From positions 62,001 through 126,000 of the forward strand of contig NZ_PYGI01000004.1 of assembly GCF_003014615.1 (NCBI RefSeq): a stretch of DNA of 64,000 nt. The letters are read 5' to 3'. The stretch is from Marinobacterium halophilum. GTDB lineage: Bacteria > Pseudomonadota > Gammaproteobacteria > Pseudomonadales > Balneatricaceae. Below, one piece after another: positions 48,897 through 58,729 of the stretch. Numbering within the stretch: the stretch's first letter is position 1; the number at the start of each line of letters is the position of its first letter. The notes beneath the pieces were generated by a model that saw only the letters and a list, made by a program, of their open reading frames with translations, was not told where the DNA came from and did no database searches. The position numbers and the translations under genes are program-made.

Positions 48897-49862
48897 TTAT
48901 CGACCAAAAACCTCGAACACCTTCAGAATAGCTGGCCCGATGGCAACCACAAAGAAACCGGGCCAGATACAGAACGTCAGCGGGAAGATCATTTTGGTAC
49001 CGATCTTGGCGGCTTGCTCTTCGGCTGCCTGCATGCGCTTGTCCCGGAACTCCTCGGAGTAAACCCTCAGAGTATCCGCAATACTGCTGCCGAAACGGAC
49101 GCTTTGATCCAGCAGAGCTACAAGCCCGCGGATATCTTCAACACCGGTGCGCTGAGCCATACCGCGCAAGGCTTCGATTCTGTTAACGCCCGCTCGTATT
49201 TCCACGTTGACCAATTGCATTTCTCCCGACAATTCCGGATGGCTAACATCCAGCTCATTACCCACCCGTTGCAGTGCGGCCGTCAGACCCAACCCTGACT
49301 CAACACAGACCACCAGCAAGTCCAACGCATCAGGAAAACCGTTTCGAATCGCACGCATCCGGCGTTTGGCCAGGTGGTCCAACACCATATTGGGCAGGAT
49401 ATAACCCATGTATGTGGCACCAGCGCAAATCATCAGCACCTTGTCTGCTGTCAGCTTTGAATTGAAACTGGTTGCCATCCAGGCAATACCAAGCGCACTG
49501 ATACTCAATAATACCTTCAAGGCATAGAGCGAACTAATTGCACTGGGAGTTCTAAAACCTGCATGAACCAGCTGGGCATGTAGTTTGTTTTTGTCCCAGT
49601 CCTTACCAGGCAACAAATGCTTGGTAAGAGGGTCCAACGAGGACAGCACCTTACTCCGACTATCACCAGAGCGTGCCTTGCCTCCAGAGTGTCCGGTCAG
49701 CACCCGCACCCGTTGCCGGAACGGTGTCACCAAGCCGGTAATCAATACTGTCAGGCTCAGAAAAAATGCGAGTGCAGCAGCCGCAACTAGCCCGATCACC
49801 ACATAGCGTGCATATAATTCGTTATCCAACTGCTGGTTAACTAACTCCAGTAATGTTTCCAT
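48897..49862 (-). CDS. tadC: tad pilus inner-membrane protein TadC
   Basis: 321 residues of the GspF/T2SSF family. One membrane helix near 22-45, a cytoplasmic domain, then two further helices and a C-terminal helix. The T2SSF core LDLLVVCVESGLGLTAALQRVGNEL and GVEDIRGLVALLDQSVRFGSSIADTLRVYSEEFR is typical of TadC. It starts 3 bases after tadB and pairs with it as the inner-membrane platform. Confidence 0.93.
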   Translation of the reverse strand: METLLELVNQQLDNELYARYVVIGLVAAAALAFFLSLTVLITGLVTPFRQRVRVLTGHSGGKARSGDSRSKVLSSLDPLTKHLLPGKDWDKNKLHAQLVHAGFRTPSAISSLYALKVLLSISALGIAWMATSFNSKLTADKVLMICAGATYMGYILPNMVLDHLAKRRMRAIRNGFPDALDLLVVCVESGLGLTAALQRVGNELDVSHPELSGEMQLVNVEIRAGVNRIEALRGMAQRTGVEDIRGLVALLDQSVRFGSSIADTLRVYSEEFRDKRMQAAEEQAAKIGTKMIFPLTFCIWPGFFVVAIGPAILKVFEVFGR

Positions 49863-49865
49863 GAC

Positions 49866-50855
49866 TCATACCTCGATTCTCAGCAAACGCCGAATCCAGA
49901 ATGCACCGACCAACATCAACACAAAACTGATAGCGATCAATTGATGGCCATCGGCGGATTTCACCAGAATTTGCATGTATCCCGGCGTAGTAAAATAGAT
50001 CAAGCCGAACAAGCCGAACGGTACCAGCATCAAGATCCAGGCCGACATCCTCCCCTCGGCAGACAGTGTCTTGACCCGGCGCTGGAAACGAAAACGGCCG
50101 CGAATAACCGTACCGATGTTCTCCAGAATTTCGGCCAGATTGCCGCCGGTTTCCTTCTGCACCAGCACCGCTGTCACGAAGGCCATCAGGGTTACACTGG
50201 GGACCCGCTCAAGCAAACCAAGCATCGCCCGACGCAGATCGGAGCCGTAACTCAGATCCGAATATGTAATACCAAATTCGATGGAAGCCGGTCCCTCCAG
50301 CCCCTCCGCAACCAGGTTGAGTGACTCGCTGAACGGATGGCCCGTCAACAGTGCGCGTTTGATAATATCGATCGCCTCGGGCAATTGCGCTTCGAACTCG
50401 TGCAGGCGCTTACTGCGCAGATAAATCAAGCGCAAATACGGTGTCACGATTAACACAACTCCTGCTGCCAATGCTGCCGGCCAGTACCTGAGCACCACCA
50501 ACACCAGCACAAAGCCGGTGATCCCAAGAAAAAACGAGAACAACAACACTCGGTAAGCCAATACTTTGCTCCCCGATTGCTCGATCAAACGCGCCAACGG
50601 TTCCATTCCAGGTAATGACTCAAGCCCCCGCTCCAGCGGGTTGAGCTTTTTCAAATAGCGCGCTCGTAACAGCGTGCTGATTGCTGGCTGATCCGACTCC
50701 GCGGCTATTTCACCGATTCGTTGCTGCAGCCGCCGCCTGACTCGACGCTGCTCGCCGAATACCGGAATTGATAGACTCGCTAACAGTAAAAAAACTGAAG
50801 TAAAAACCATCACCAGAATGACGATAAGCTCCGTGGATTCCAATTCGAAATTCAT
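49866..50855 (-). CDS. tadB: tad pilus inner-membrane protein TadB
   Basis: 329 residues, T2SSF family. N-terminal membrane helix (about 10-30), then a pair of helices (about 100-140), the core LPEAIDIIKRALLTGHPFSESLNLVAEGLEGPASIEFG and VTAVLVQKETGGNLAEILENI, and C-terminal helices. With TadC it forms the membrane platform driven by TadA. It follows tadA after 15 bases. Confidence 0.93.
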   Translation of the reverse strand: MNFELESTELIVILVMVFTSVFLLLASLSIPVFGEQRRVRRRLQQRIGEIAAESDQPAISTLLRARYLKKLNPLERGLESLPGMEPLARLIEQSGSKVLAYRVLLFSFFLGITGFVLVLVVLRYWPAALAAGVVLIVTPYLRLIYLRSKRLHEFEAQLPEAIDIIKRALLTGHPFSESLNLVAEGLEGPASIEFGITYSDLSYGSDLRRAMLGLLERVPSVTLMAFVTAVLVQKETGGNLAEILENIGTVIRGRFRFQRRVKTLSAEGRMSAWILMLVPFGLFGLIYFTTPGYMQILVKSADGHQLIAISFVLMLVGAFWIRRLLRIEV

Positions 50856-50870
50856 TGCAATACCCTCCCG

Positions 50871-52250
50871 CTATTCCGGTTCGAACAGCGATGTCGGTAG
50901 TTCGATTCCACGCTGTGCCAACCGTTTGTGGAAACCGGGGACAATGCCGGTGGCCTTAAATTCGCCCAAGACATTACCTTTTTCATCAATGCCACGGCGC
51001 TCAAAGGTGAACAGCTCCGACATGGTAATGATGTCGCCTTCCATGCCGTTGATCTCCTGAATGCTGACCAGTTTTCGGCGCCCATCTTCCAGGCGGGTCA
51101 CCTGCAGCACGACATCGATTGCCGAGGCAATTTGTGACCGCAGCGCCCGCGTCGGGAAGCTGATACCGGTCATTGCCACCATGTTTTCGATACGCCCCAA
51201 TGCATCGCGGGCGTTGTTGGCGTGAATGGTGGTCAGAGAACCATCATGGCCGGTATTCATTGCCTGAAGCATATCCAGAGTTTCGCCACCACGAACCTCA
51301 CCCAACACAATACGGTCAGGTCGCATCCTCAAGCTGTTCTTGACCAGATCACGCTGAGTTACTTCACCACGTCCCTCAATATTCGGCGGACGGGTTTCCA
51401 ACCGCACCACATGGGGCTGCTGCAACTGCAGCTCGGCAGAGTCCTCAATGGTAACGATGCGCTCATCATGAGGGATATAGCCGGACAGGATGTTGAGCAA
51501 AGTGGTCTTGCCGGAGCCGGTGCCACCGGAAATCAAGATGTTTAGCCGCCCCTTGACCACACCTTCAAGCAACGGCGCAACCACTGCTTCCACCGAACCC
51601 AGCTCCACCAGGTTCTGCATCGACAACAGTTCAACCATGAAGCGGCGGATGGATATCTGTGGCCCGTCAAGCGCCAACGGCGGGATGATCACATTGACAC
51701 GTGAGCCATCTTTGAGACGTGCATCCACCATAGGTGAGGACTCGTCGATATGCCGCCCAACCCCCGAAACAATTCGGTCAATGGTATTCATCAGATGACT
51801 ATTGCTGCTGAAACTGACCGGGCAGGCTTCCAGCTTGCCAAAGCGTTCCACGAAAATGGAGTTGTAACCGTTGACCAGAATATCGGAGATGGTCGTATCT
51901 TCGAGCAAGGGCTCCAAGGGCCCCAACCCCATAATTTCGTCTTCGATCAGTTTCATTATTTTCTGTCGTGACGACGTACTGAACGGCACGGCCTGCTCGT
52001 CCATCAACTGACGGCATAGTTCACCAATTTGGCGTCGTGCTTCAGCTTCCTCAAGGCTGTCAATCAGGGAAAGATCCATGCGTTTCAGCAGTTCCTGATG
52101 CAATTGAAACTTGCATTCCCGCTCATCCGGCGACAGCGTTTCGATCAGCAGCGGTGGCCGCTCCCGGTCCGGTTTGGACTCCACCTCTGGCGTGGGCACC
52201 TCCGTCTCAGCAAGGCGCAGCTTGTTAATCCTGTTACCTAATATCGACAT
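50871..52250 (-). CDS. tadA: tad pilus assembly ATPase TadA (CpaF)
   Basis: 459-residue secretion ATPase of the GspE/VirB11 superfamily, subfamily CpaF. Walker [10 protein letters not shown] (242-250), Asp box [12 protein letters not shown], Walker [20 protein letters not shown], His box [10 protein letters not shown]. The N-domain includes [18 protein letters not shown]. In tad systems this single ATPase can power both pilus extension and retraction. Three bases separate it from tadZ. Confidence 0.96.
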   Translation of the reverse strand: MSILGNRINKLRLAETEVPTPEVESKPDRERPPLLIETLSPDERECKFQLHQELLKRMDLSLIDSLEEAEARRQIGELCRQLMDEQAVPFSTSSRQKIMKLIEDEIMGLGPLEPLLEDTTISDILVNGYNSIFVERFGKLEACPVSFSSNSHLMNTIDRIVSGVGRHIDESSPMVDARLKDGSRVNVIIPPLALDGPQISIRRFMVELLSMQNLVELGSVEAVVAPLLEGVVKGRLNILISGGTGSGKTTLLNILSGYIPHDERIVTIEDSAELQLQQPHVVRLETRPPNIEGRGEVTQRDLVKNSLRMRPDRIVLGEVRGGETLDMLQAMNTGHDGSLTTIHANNARDALGRIENMVAMTGISFPTRALRSQIASAIDVVLQVTRLEDGRRKLVSIQEINGMEGDIITMSELFTFERRGIDEKGNVLGEFKATGIVPGFHKRLAQRGIELPTSLFEPE

Positions 52251-52253
52251 GGC

Positions 52254-53501
52254 TCAGTCCCCTTTGACCAGGTTAACCAATTTCCCCAAAAGCCCTGGGC
52301 GGGCAACAAGCCCGGCTCCCGACACCTGTTCGCTCAATGCATTGAGTGCCCGGCTTATAGGGGCACGGCGCGCCACTTCCAACAAGGGTATGCCATTGTT
52401 CAAAGACTCACACACGTGCTTGAAGTCGTTCGGTATCATTAGTATCGACTGATGTTTGAGAGCCTGTCTGATCTCGTCAACGCTGATCGGTGCTGACTTG
52501 TCGTACCGGTTCACGACCACCAAAATGCGATGATCAGGGATATCCAGCTCACGGCGCATGACCTCAATCAGACGGGCAGCATCGCGCAGGTAGGTAATGC
52601 CCTGCTGCAACACCAGCACCACCTGATCGGCATGCTCAAGTACGGTTGTCGTAATCAAATCAACCTGCCGTGGCAGGTCTACCACCAAATGCTGGTGATC
52701 CTTGGCCAACAGTTTGAACAACTGCAACAGTTGTTCACTAGATACTTCATCATTCAACAACAGACGGTCGGGCTCAGAACTCAGTACCTTAAGCCCACTG
52801 ACATGACGGGCGAGATAACCATCAAGTGCCGTACCGTCCAGATCCTCAACATTTTCCAGGGCCTGTTTGATACCCCGTTGAGGGTTAAGATCCAGATAGT
52901 GCGATAGAGAACCAAATTGCAGGTCGAGGTCGACCAATACAACCTTGCGCCGACTGCCATTCGCCAGCTGATGCGCAAGGTTGGTCGCGATCAGGCTGGC
53001 ACCCGATCCACCCTTGGCATTCATCACTACGGTCAGGCGGGCATTCAGTGTCCCCTGCTGGTCCAGCGTTTCCCGATACAGTTGATCAACGACACGCTGC
53101 AGCTCCCCACTTTCCAATGGTTCGGGGAAAAAATCCCGGGCCCCCGCCTTCATCGATAGGCGCATCGCCTGCGAGGGTGACTCGGAACTGACGATCAAGG
53201 TCGGTATCCGCATATCCTGCGGACGTGAGCAGAGTGACTCCAGCTCCGCCTGCCAGCACTCGCCGATGCGGAAAATCAGCAGATCAGGCAACCGCTCCAG
53301 CCCATGGAGCGGGTCCGAATGGCCATTGCTGATCAAACGGCAACTGATATCCACACCGGCAGGCATCAAGGCCAATGAAGTCTTGAGTTGAGCCAAAGCG
53401 TCAGTTGAACGGCTCGCGATCAGAATCGAGAACTGCTGCGCATGCTCGCGCTTGATGCTCGTCGGTTTTTTTACTTCATAGAGCAAGTTCTGTTTCATCA
53501 T
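52254..53501 (-). CDS. tadZ: tad pilus localisation ATPase TadZ (CpaE)
   Basis: 415 residues. The N-terminal third resembles an atypical receiver domain without clear phosphorylation chemistry. The C-terminal MinD/ParA-like ATPase starts with the deviant Walker A NAKGGSGAS, in which the signature lysine is kept and the second lysine is Ala as is usual in TadZ/CpaE. Next come VVLVDLDLQFGSLSHYLDL and DLPRQVDLITTTVLEHADQVVLVLQ. It places the pilus machine in the cell. AGGAAAG lies upstream of two tandem ATGs. Confidence 0.92.
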   Translation of the reverse strand: MMKQNLLYEVKKPTSIKREHAQQFSILIASRSTDALAQLKTSLALMPAGVDISCRLISNGHSDPLHGLERLPDLLIFRIGECWQAELESLCSRPQDMRIPTLIVSSESPSQAMRLSMKAGARDFFPEPLESGELQRVVDQLYRETLDQQGTLNARLTVVMNAKGGSGASLIATNLAHQLANGSRRKVVLVDLDLQFGSLSHYLDLNPQRGIKQALENVEDLDGTALDGYLARHVSGLKVLSSEPDRLLLNDEVSSEQLLQLFKLLAKDHQHLVVDLPRQVDLITTTVLEHADQVVLVLQQGITYLRDAARLIEVMRRELDIPDHRILVVVNRYDKSAPISVDEIRQALKHQSILMIPNDFKHVCESLNNGIPLLEVARRAPISRALNALSEQVSGAGLVARPGLLGKLVNLVKGD

Positions 53502-53567
53502 GGCAGCTTTCCTCTCCAGCTGATCGTTTCCGTCAGATACCGAGATAATTCAACCTCTGGGCTGTGG

Positions 53568-54047
53568 TTAACTCCCGCAAGCTGCTGGGCCTGCTCCCGG
53601 AGCATGTACGCCAAGGCTTTCTGCCGGCAGCGTGGTTTCAAACCTCAGCGCATCCAGGGTAATGTCGAAAAACGGAATCAGCATCTGGTGCGTGTAGCCG
53701 GTAATACCGGCGCTTACGTAATAGGTATTTGCAGTTGCGGTTGCTGGCGTAATGCCGTCTTCCTGCCAGTAACCGAGCGCAATATTGGCTTCAGTAAAAC
53801 CGGGGAGTAAAGTGCCCCCGAATGCACCGGTTGCCCGTGCAAAAGCTTGTCCCTCATTTGTTACCGGACAAACCACGGCAATGCGTGCCGCGCGTCGCGT
53901 CGCCTCATCCAACACATTCCAGGTAAACATCAACCGGCCAAATTCGATCAGCCCGAACAACACGACAAACAAAACCGATCCGATCAATGCAAATTCAACG
54001 GTCGCAATACCCTGCTGACGTGTGCGGTTAGTAATATGCGGCATCAT
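53568..54047 (-). CDS. tadE: TadE-like pseudopilin
   Basis: 159 residues. Short basic leader, then GIATVEFALIGSVLFVVLFGLIEFGRLMFTWNVLDEATRRAARIAVV, the TadE-like hydrophobic domain with the glutamate typical of prepilin-peptidase substrates or pseudopilins. The rest is a periplasmic domain with two cysteines. GGGGGAGG stands 5 bases before the ATG. Overlapping stop/start arrangement with the next pseudopilin suggests coupling. A 66-base gap separates it from tadZ. Confidence 0.85.
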   Translation of the reverse strand: MMPHITNRTRQQGIATVEFALIGSVLFVVLFGLIEFGRLMFTWNVLDEATRRAARIAVVCPVTNEGQAFARATGAFGGTLLPGFTEANIALGYWQEDGITPATATANTYYVSAGITGYTHQMLIPFFDITLDALRFETTLPAESLGVHAPGAGPAACGS

Positions 54048-54048
54048 C

Positions 54049-54552
54049 TCAGCCTCCCCCCAGCACACGCATGCTGATTGAGCTGTCGAGCGTAAATTCC
54101 AGATCGATTGGGTCTCCACCGAAGGTCGGTAGCTGCGTGAACATCATCGGCGTGAAATCATATTCCAGATGCACCTGTACCTCGTTCAAGGCAGGCACTT
54201 CACAGAACCCCACTCCGGCAGTCGTGAGCCCGGGGAGCACGGCCTCGCCAGCTCCCACCTCTGAACCGTACACAATCAGGTTACTGGCCCGGTTAATCAG
54301 GTTATCGGGAAGTGTTCCACCCAGCATAGGGCACTCACTCAGCGTCGACTGCTGACCATAATTCAACTGGGTCGCCAACAGGCGTACCCCGTTTCGCTGC
54401 GCCTTGGTCAGGGTGTTGTATTGGTATAACATCCGGCCAACCTCGGCCGTTGCCAGCATCAGCAGCAGCAGTACCGGGAGCACCAATGTCATCTCCACAG
54501 CGGCCACCCCCTGCTGACGTTTTTGCCTCCCTTTTGCCTGTCTGCTCATCAT
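54049..54552 (-). CDS. TadE/TadF-like pseudopilin
   Basis: 167 residues: basic leader, GVAAVEMTLVLPVLLLLMLATAEVGRMLYQYNTLTKAQRNGVRLLATQ, then a periplasmic part with cysteines in ECPML and GFCEVP. The order in the operon (after tadG-like, before tadE) suggests it does the job of TadF, but TadE and TadF are hard to tell apart by sequence. The ATG overlaps the stop of the tadG-like gene (ATGA). Confidence 0.8.
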   Translation of the reverse strand: MMSRQAKGRQKRQQGVAAVEMTLVLPVLLLLMLATAEVGRMLYQYNTLTKAQRNGVRLLATQLNYGQQSTLSECPMLGGTLPDNLINRASNLIVYGSEVGAGEAVLPGLTTAGVGFCEVPALNEVQVHLEYDFTPMMFTQLPTFGGDPIDLEFTLDSSISMRVLGGG

Positions 54553-55931
54553 GAATCTCCGCTGTCCGTATTGCGAAACAGAACAATCTTGAACGTCGAA
54601 CTAGGGTCAACCGCGTCATCGGTAAAGGTCCCGATGGCATCACAGCCTTCCGACTCGGTGAAGAACTGGCCGAAAACTTCGGCATCATTACCGACATCAA
54701 CGTCCTGCATCAGGAAAAAGCACCCAGCGCTGTAGATATGAACATCTTCACTGGTCCCGGATATTTCCCCGGTACAATCACCAATCGGCAATACCAGTTC
54801 CCGGCGCTTACAGGCATCGCCTTCGCAGTCGGGAAAGTTGGATGTGTATTCGGCCAAGTAGTCCTGATAATCAAATATACCGTCGATGCTGGTGCTGCCA
54901 TCCTCACGTTTGATGACCGGTTTACCCTCTGCGTCAAACCCATCCAGAATCAATCGATTGGAGCTTTGGGGAGTAGGCCCGGCAGGAGTCGTACCATTGA
55001 AATGGGTATAACTGACTTGATCGGCAGGGGCTTCGTCCTGATTTACCGGCCCCTGATAAAGACCCAACCGCGTATTCAACCCCTGCCCCGTCGGTCCGGC
55101 CTTGTTACCGGGTTCGGTATCAGCCGCGTTGTCATCGCCGATACTTGCACACTGGTTCGCCGTACCGGCCAAGGCATCACGCAGATCGGCACCACCGATC
55201 CCGTCCAGACGCAGCAATCGGAAGTTCCCCGGGCCTACATCGGTCCCGCTGCCTCCGGCCAGCTTGATCACGCTGATATCAGCCAAGCTGGCAACATTGT
55301 TATCGTCGTTATCGGGATAGCCGAAATAAGTGTTAGGGTCGCTGCAGTCATCCTCCGGATTAAACGGGGTATGTGTCCCATCGGTATCACAGCCGCAAGC
55401 TAGTATCGGCAACACATCACACACCATCGCGTTGAGCCCTATCGGCCCGGCCACCGCACTGGCACTGACAGCTTTATCTGTCCATCCGACGACCTGTAGC
55501 AACCAGGTATCCAGCTCCAAATCACTAACAATGACGCGGACATACGGCAAGGCGGTAGCATCAGGGTTGAAGGGGTTCAACGTGGTCGAAAATTCCACAA
55601 CCAATGCATTGCCACCCTCGGTGTATGCCGCGTTGAGTTCACCGTTATCAGCCAATCCCATATTACTCATGAAGGTGGCCAGCGCGGCCGCTTCGGCGGA
55701 AGCATGTACAACCGCTACGGAGCTGTCCTCCGGGAAATCGGCCATGGTGCGGGCGGCGCTCAGTGCTGCCGCATCAACTGCATTCTGCAATCGGGTCTTA
55801 TTCAGTAACAGATGCCCACCATCAAGTGCCAGACCGGCCATTGCCAGCAGAGCCAGCATGGCGATGGCGACCAGCACCAGCACCACCCCCTGCTGTTTTT
55901 TTCTCATCACTGTTTCGATTCGGCGTTTCAT
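54549..55931 (-). CDS. tadG: TadG-like pilus protein
   Basis: 460 residues. N-terminal TadG/Flp-assembly domain: QQGVVLVLVAIAMLALLAMAGLALDGGHLLLNKTRLQNAVDAAALSAART. The large periplasmic part has a cysteine-rich and acidic section (CGCDTDGTHTPFNPEDDCSD, then PDNDDNN) and more cysteines near the C-terminus. I do not see the VWA domain found in some TadG proteins. AAAGGAGG precedes the ATG. Probably an anchor or minor component of the pilus base. Confidence 0.82.
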   Translation of the reverse strand: MKRRIETVMRKKQQGVVLVLVAIAMLALLAMAGLALDGGHLLLNKTRLQNAVDAAALSAARTMADFPEDSSVAVVHASAEAAALATFMSNMGLADNGELNAAYTEGGNALVVEFSTTLNPFNPDATALPYVRVIVSDLELDTWLLQVVGWTDKAVSASAVAGPIGLNAMVCDVLPILACGCDTDGTHTPFNPEDDCSDPNTYFGYPDNDDNNVASLADISVIKLAGGSGTDVGPGNFRLLRLDGIGGADLRDALAGTANQCASIGDDNAADTEPGNKAGPTGQGLNTRLGLYQGPVNQDEAPADQVSYTHFNGTTPAGPTPQSSNRLILDGFDAEGKPVIKREDGSTSIDGIFDYQDYLAEYTSNFPDCEGDACKRRELVLPIGDCTGEISGTSEDVHIYSAGCFFLMQDVDVGNDAEVFGQFFTESEGCDAIGTFTDDAVDPSSTFKIVLFRNTDSGDS

Positions 55932-56001
55932 CTTCGCCTCCTTTCAGTGTCCAGGTATAAAACCCTATTCCTGAAAGTTGTTAACGGTTTTTCATCCCTG
56001 T

Positions 56002-56274
56002 TCAATTACCGATATTGATCTTGATATCGCCTGCGATGCCTGTGGCACTTTGCGCTTCGCCACGATAGCCCGTGATCACCTGCTGGGCCTTGTTGCCATC
56101 CAGGCGCAAGGATTGCGGGTCGTCCGCTGCATCAGGATTCTGTGTCTGTGCCTGCATCATCGCCTGTACTGCCATGCCCATCGGTTCAGGAGGCGGGTTG
56201 CCATACCCGCTGCACCCCTGAATCAGCAGCACAGCTGCGGCGAGAATACTCAGTGTCCAGTTCGATCTATTCAT
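56002..56274 (-). CDS. small lipoprotein in the tad operon
   Basis: 90 residues with a lipoprotein signal, lipobox LIQG-C21. The mature part is short and Pro/Met/Gln-rich, then DPQSLRLDGNKAQQVITGYRGEAQSATG. I do not recognise a family. GGAGAG lies 7 bases upstream. It sits between the secretin gene rcpA and tadG, the place of rcpB in some tad loci, so it could be a secretin pilotin or an rcpB substitute. That is inferred from position and lipidation only. Confidence 0.75.
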   Translation of the reverse strand: MNRSNWTLSILAAAVLLIQGCSGYGNPPPEPMGMAVQAMMQAQTQNPDAADDPQSLRLDGNKAQQVITGYRGEAQSATGIAGDIKINIGN

Positions 56275-56301
56275 GACTCTGCTCTCCACTCAATGCTTGC
56301 G

Positions 56302-57870
56302 CTACTCGATGCTATGGCCGAAGGTCGACTCTGTTCCGTTGCTGACCGGAAACACTCTGACACTTGAGTCGCCGGACATGTCACCCGCCGTCGCGCCGGT
56401 GTCCATGCCTGCAGCCATTGCGTCTGTATCAGCAGCAGCCGTAATCATTCCATTACTGGCATGACGCCCATGGGTGCGCCCCAACAGGTAGAACTCCGCA
56501 TCGCTGGGTTCGACAAAACCATCCCCCGGAAGCACCAGCCCTTCATTCTTGAAGGGTTTTGCCAGCGTCGGCGTTACCAGGATAACCAGCTCCGATTCAC
56601 CACTCTCAAACTCCTGACTGCGGAACAGGTGACCCAGCACCGGCACATCTCCCAGCCCAGGAAACTTGTTCACCACTTCACGGGTACTCTGGTTAATCAA
56701 CCCGGCAATACCGATCGTCTGACCATCACCCAGTTCAACGGTGGCACGGGCACTGCGCTTGGTCAGTGCCGGAACAAAGAAGGTATTACTGGAATCGACG
56801 CTGTTATTGATTGAATTGAGTCCGGTCAATTCGGTTACAGCCACGTTTAGACTGAGGTTAATCGTGCCTGAGTCGAGAACCACCGGTACGAATTTCAGCC
56901 CAATCCCGAATTCCTTGAATTCTATGGTGACACCATCTTCATTCGGTACAGGTATCGGGAATTCGCCACCGGAGAGGAATTCAGCTTCCTGGCCGGTGAG
57001 AGTCGTCAGCGTGGGTTCAGCCAGTACGCGAGCACTACCATTTTCCTTGGCGGCATCAAATGCGATATTAAACAGCAAGTTACTGTCAGCATATTTCGCC
57101 AACAATCCCTTACCCACAAAGCCGACATCGCCCAAACCGTCAGCTACAGATCCACCGGTACTACCTGCTCCTATACTCCAGAGGTTATCCCGCGAATCCA
57201 GAAGATTGAACTTGAGCCCCATGCGTTTCATCGTGTCACGCGACATTTCCGCCACGGTCACTTTCAGCATCACCTGTTGAGACCCACCGACCTTGAGCAA
57301 GTTAACGACTTCGCCTGCCTGGGACGCCCCCTCTCCGGAAGGTTTCTGTAGGAAACTATCTGCCAGGCGTACTGCCATATCCATGGTCCCCACATTGGAA
57401 ACTTCGCCACTGAGCAGGATCGAGCCTTGGGAAGAGTTGACCCGGATGCTCTCATTGGGTGCCATCTCATAAAGCTTGGATTTAAGGCTGTTCACATCCG
57501 GTGTCACCTCCACATCAATGGAAGCAGTCAGCCGATTGCTTTTATCCCACAGCAGGACGTTGGTGGTGCCGATCCCCTTGCCCAGTACATAGATTTGTTG
57601 GGAACGCATCACCAGAATATCGGCAACTTCTTCATTGCCGATCGAGACTTTGTGTACCGGGCCATTCAGTTGCACCACCTTGGATTTGTACAAGGGAACC
57701 GACAGGTGCTGTACACCCGCATCACTCGATGTGTCGACTGCAGCCGCCTGGAGCCCTTGCCCGGTCAGTAGTGCCAGCAGCAAGATCAGTATGAGCGCGG
57801 GCACAAGTCCCTCATACCTCGGATGATCTCGACTTGTACTGGCTGTTTTTTGTTGTATTCGTATAGCCAT
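56302..57870 (-). CDS. rcpA: tad pilus secretin RcpA (CpaC)
   Basis: 522 residues. Signal sequence with a hydrophobic core near 22-42, an N-terminal RcpA/CpaC domain with VHKVSIGNEEVADILVMRSQQIYVLGKGIGTTNVLLWD, a BON-like or N1 region, and the secretin core from about 250. That core includes LTGQEAEFLSGGEFPIPV, ALTKRSARATVELGDGQTIGIAGLI and GLGDVPVLGHLFRS. The tail after about 455 is low-complexity. Forms the outer-membrane pore for the pilus. Confidence 0.95.
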   Translation of the reverse strand: MAIRIQQKTASTSRDHPRYEGLVPALILILLLALLTGQGLQAAAVDTSSDAGVQHLSVPLYKSKVVQLNGPVHKVSIGNEEVADILVMRSQQIYVLGKGIGTTNVLLWDKSNRLTASIDVEVTPDVNSLKSKLYEMAPNESIRVNSSQGSILLSGEVSNVGTMDMAVRLADSFLQKPSGEGASQAGEVVNLLKVGGSQQVMLKVTVAEMSRDTMKRMGLKFNLLDSRDNLWSIGAGSTGGSVADGLGDVGFVGKGLLAKYADSNLLFNIAFDAAKENGSARVLAEPTLTTLTGQEAEFLSGGEFPIPVPNEDGVTIEFKEFGIGLKFVPVVLDSGTINLSLNVAVTELTGLNSINNSVDSSNTFFVPALTKRSARATVELGDGQTIGIAGLINQSTREVVNKFPGLGDVPVLGHLFRSQEFESGESELVILVTPTLAKPFKNEGLVLPGDGFVEPSDAEFYLLGRTHGRHASNGMITAAADTDAMAAGMDTGATAGDMSGDSSVRVFPVSNGTESTFGHSIE

Positions 57871-57913
57871 TGTCCTGTCTCCTCAATCGACCTGTCCTGC
57901 TGGCACCGTGTGA

Positions 57914-58729
57914 CTACATGGGTACCCGTTTGCGTTCCCAATTTACCCCTTTGATCACGATGACAGACGGCGGAGCACTGTAGCTCCGGCTCGGTTGTCG
58001 TTTCACCGGCACCGGAGCCACAACCGGCTCACCGACCGGCAATGCTTCGGCCACGACCGGGGTCAACGCTTCCTCACTCAGAGGATTACGCAGTGTCAGC
58101 TGGATCCGCCCTTCTTCCCGCGCCATCGCCAGTTCTTCCGATTCTTTCGGCGTCAGTTCCAGCGTCACCGCGCGCACAACCACCGGATCGTTCTTGTCCG
58201 TCCGCGCTTTCTGATCCACGGCCAACACCTTGATATCCTTGAGTACCGTCTTCGCTTTAACGTTGTCCCCTTGCGTTTTCGTGGCGATGATATCGACATG
58301 ATTGCCCGGTAACAGGAAACCCGCGACCCCGACCACATCATTCACGCGCACGGTAAATGCCCGTTTTTCAGGATCGATCAACGCCGCCAGTGTTGCACCC
58401 TCCTTAAGTTCGCTGAGACGTTCCTGGCGCAAGGCATCACCGGCCAGAATATCCTGGATTGGAATCATCCCTTCCACGATCATCGGGTCGGTGAAGCTGC
58501 TGGCCGGTACCAGATCGTCCGGCATCCACTTGATCTTCAAGTGACGCTGTTCAATCGGCTGGCCATAGGGAATATCCATCGCAGCATAGACCACCGGCGT
58601 ACCCTCTGTTGCAGCCCTATCGGTACTGCCAGGCATCTGCTGTTTCAGCCAGGTATTGGTATATATTGCTGCTCCGGCGGCCAACAAAACCGACAGAACC
58701 AGCAGTAAAAATGTTCTCCCTTTAAACAT
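57914..58729 (-). CDS. rcpC: tad pilus assembly protein RcpC (CpaB)
   Basis: 271 residues. N-terminal membrane helix (about 6-24), then a SAF/CpaB domain with VVYAAMDIPYGQPIEQRHLKIKW and IPIQDILAGDALRQERLS, and RAFTVRVNDVVGVAGFLLPGNHVDIIA. RcpC/CpaB is a periplasmic partner of the secretin. Its start overlaps the AAA+ ATPase gene by 8 bases, so the two are translationally linked. Confidence 0.93.
   Translation of the reverse strand: MFKGRTFLLLVLSVLLAAGAAIYTNTWLKQQMPGSTDRAATEGTPVVYAAMDIPYGQPIEQRHLKIKWMPDDLVPASSFTDPMIVEGMIPIQDILAGDALRQERLSELKEGATLAALIDPEKRAFTVRVNDVVGVAGFLLPGNHVDIIATKTQGDNVKAKTVLKDIKVLAVDQKARTDKNDPVVVRAVTLELTPKESEELAMAREEGRIQLTLRNPLSEEALTPVVAEALPVGEPVVAPVPVKRQPSRSYSAPPSVIVIKGVNWERKRVPM

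Noticed and set aside
53021-53060. TadZ Walker A thought to be defective because GKT/S is replaced by GAS
   Set aside because: Replacement of the second lysine is normal in the TadZ/CpaE group, and the signature lysine in KGG is present.
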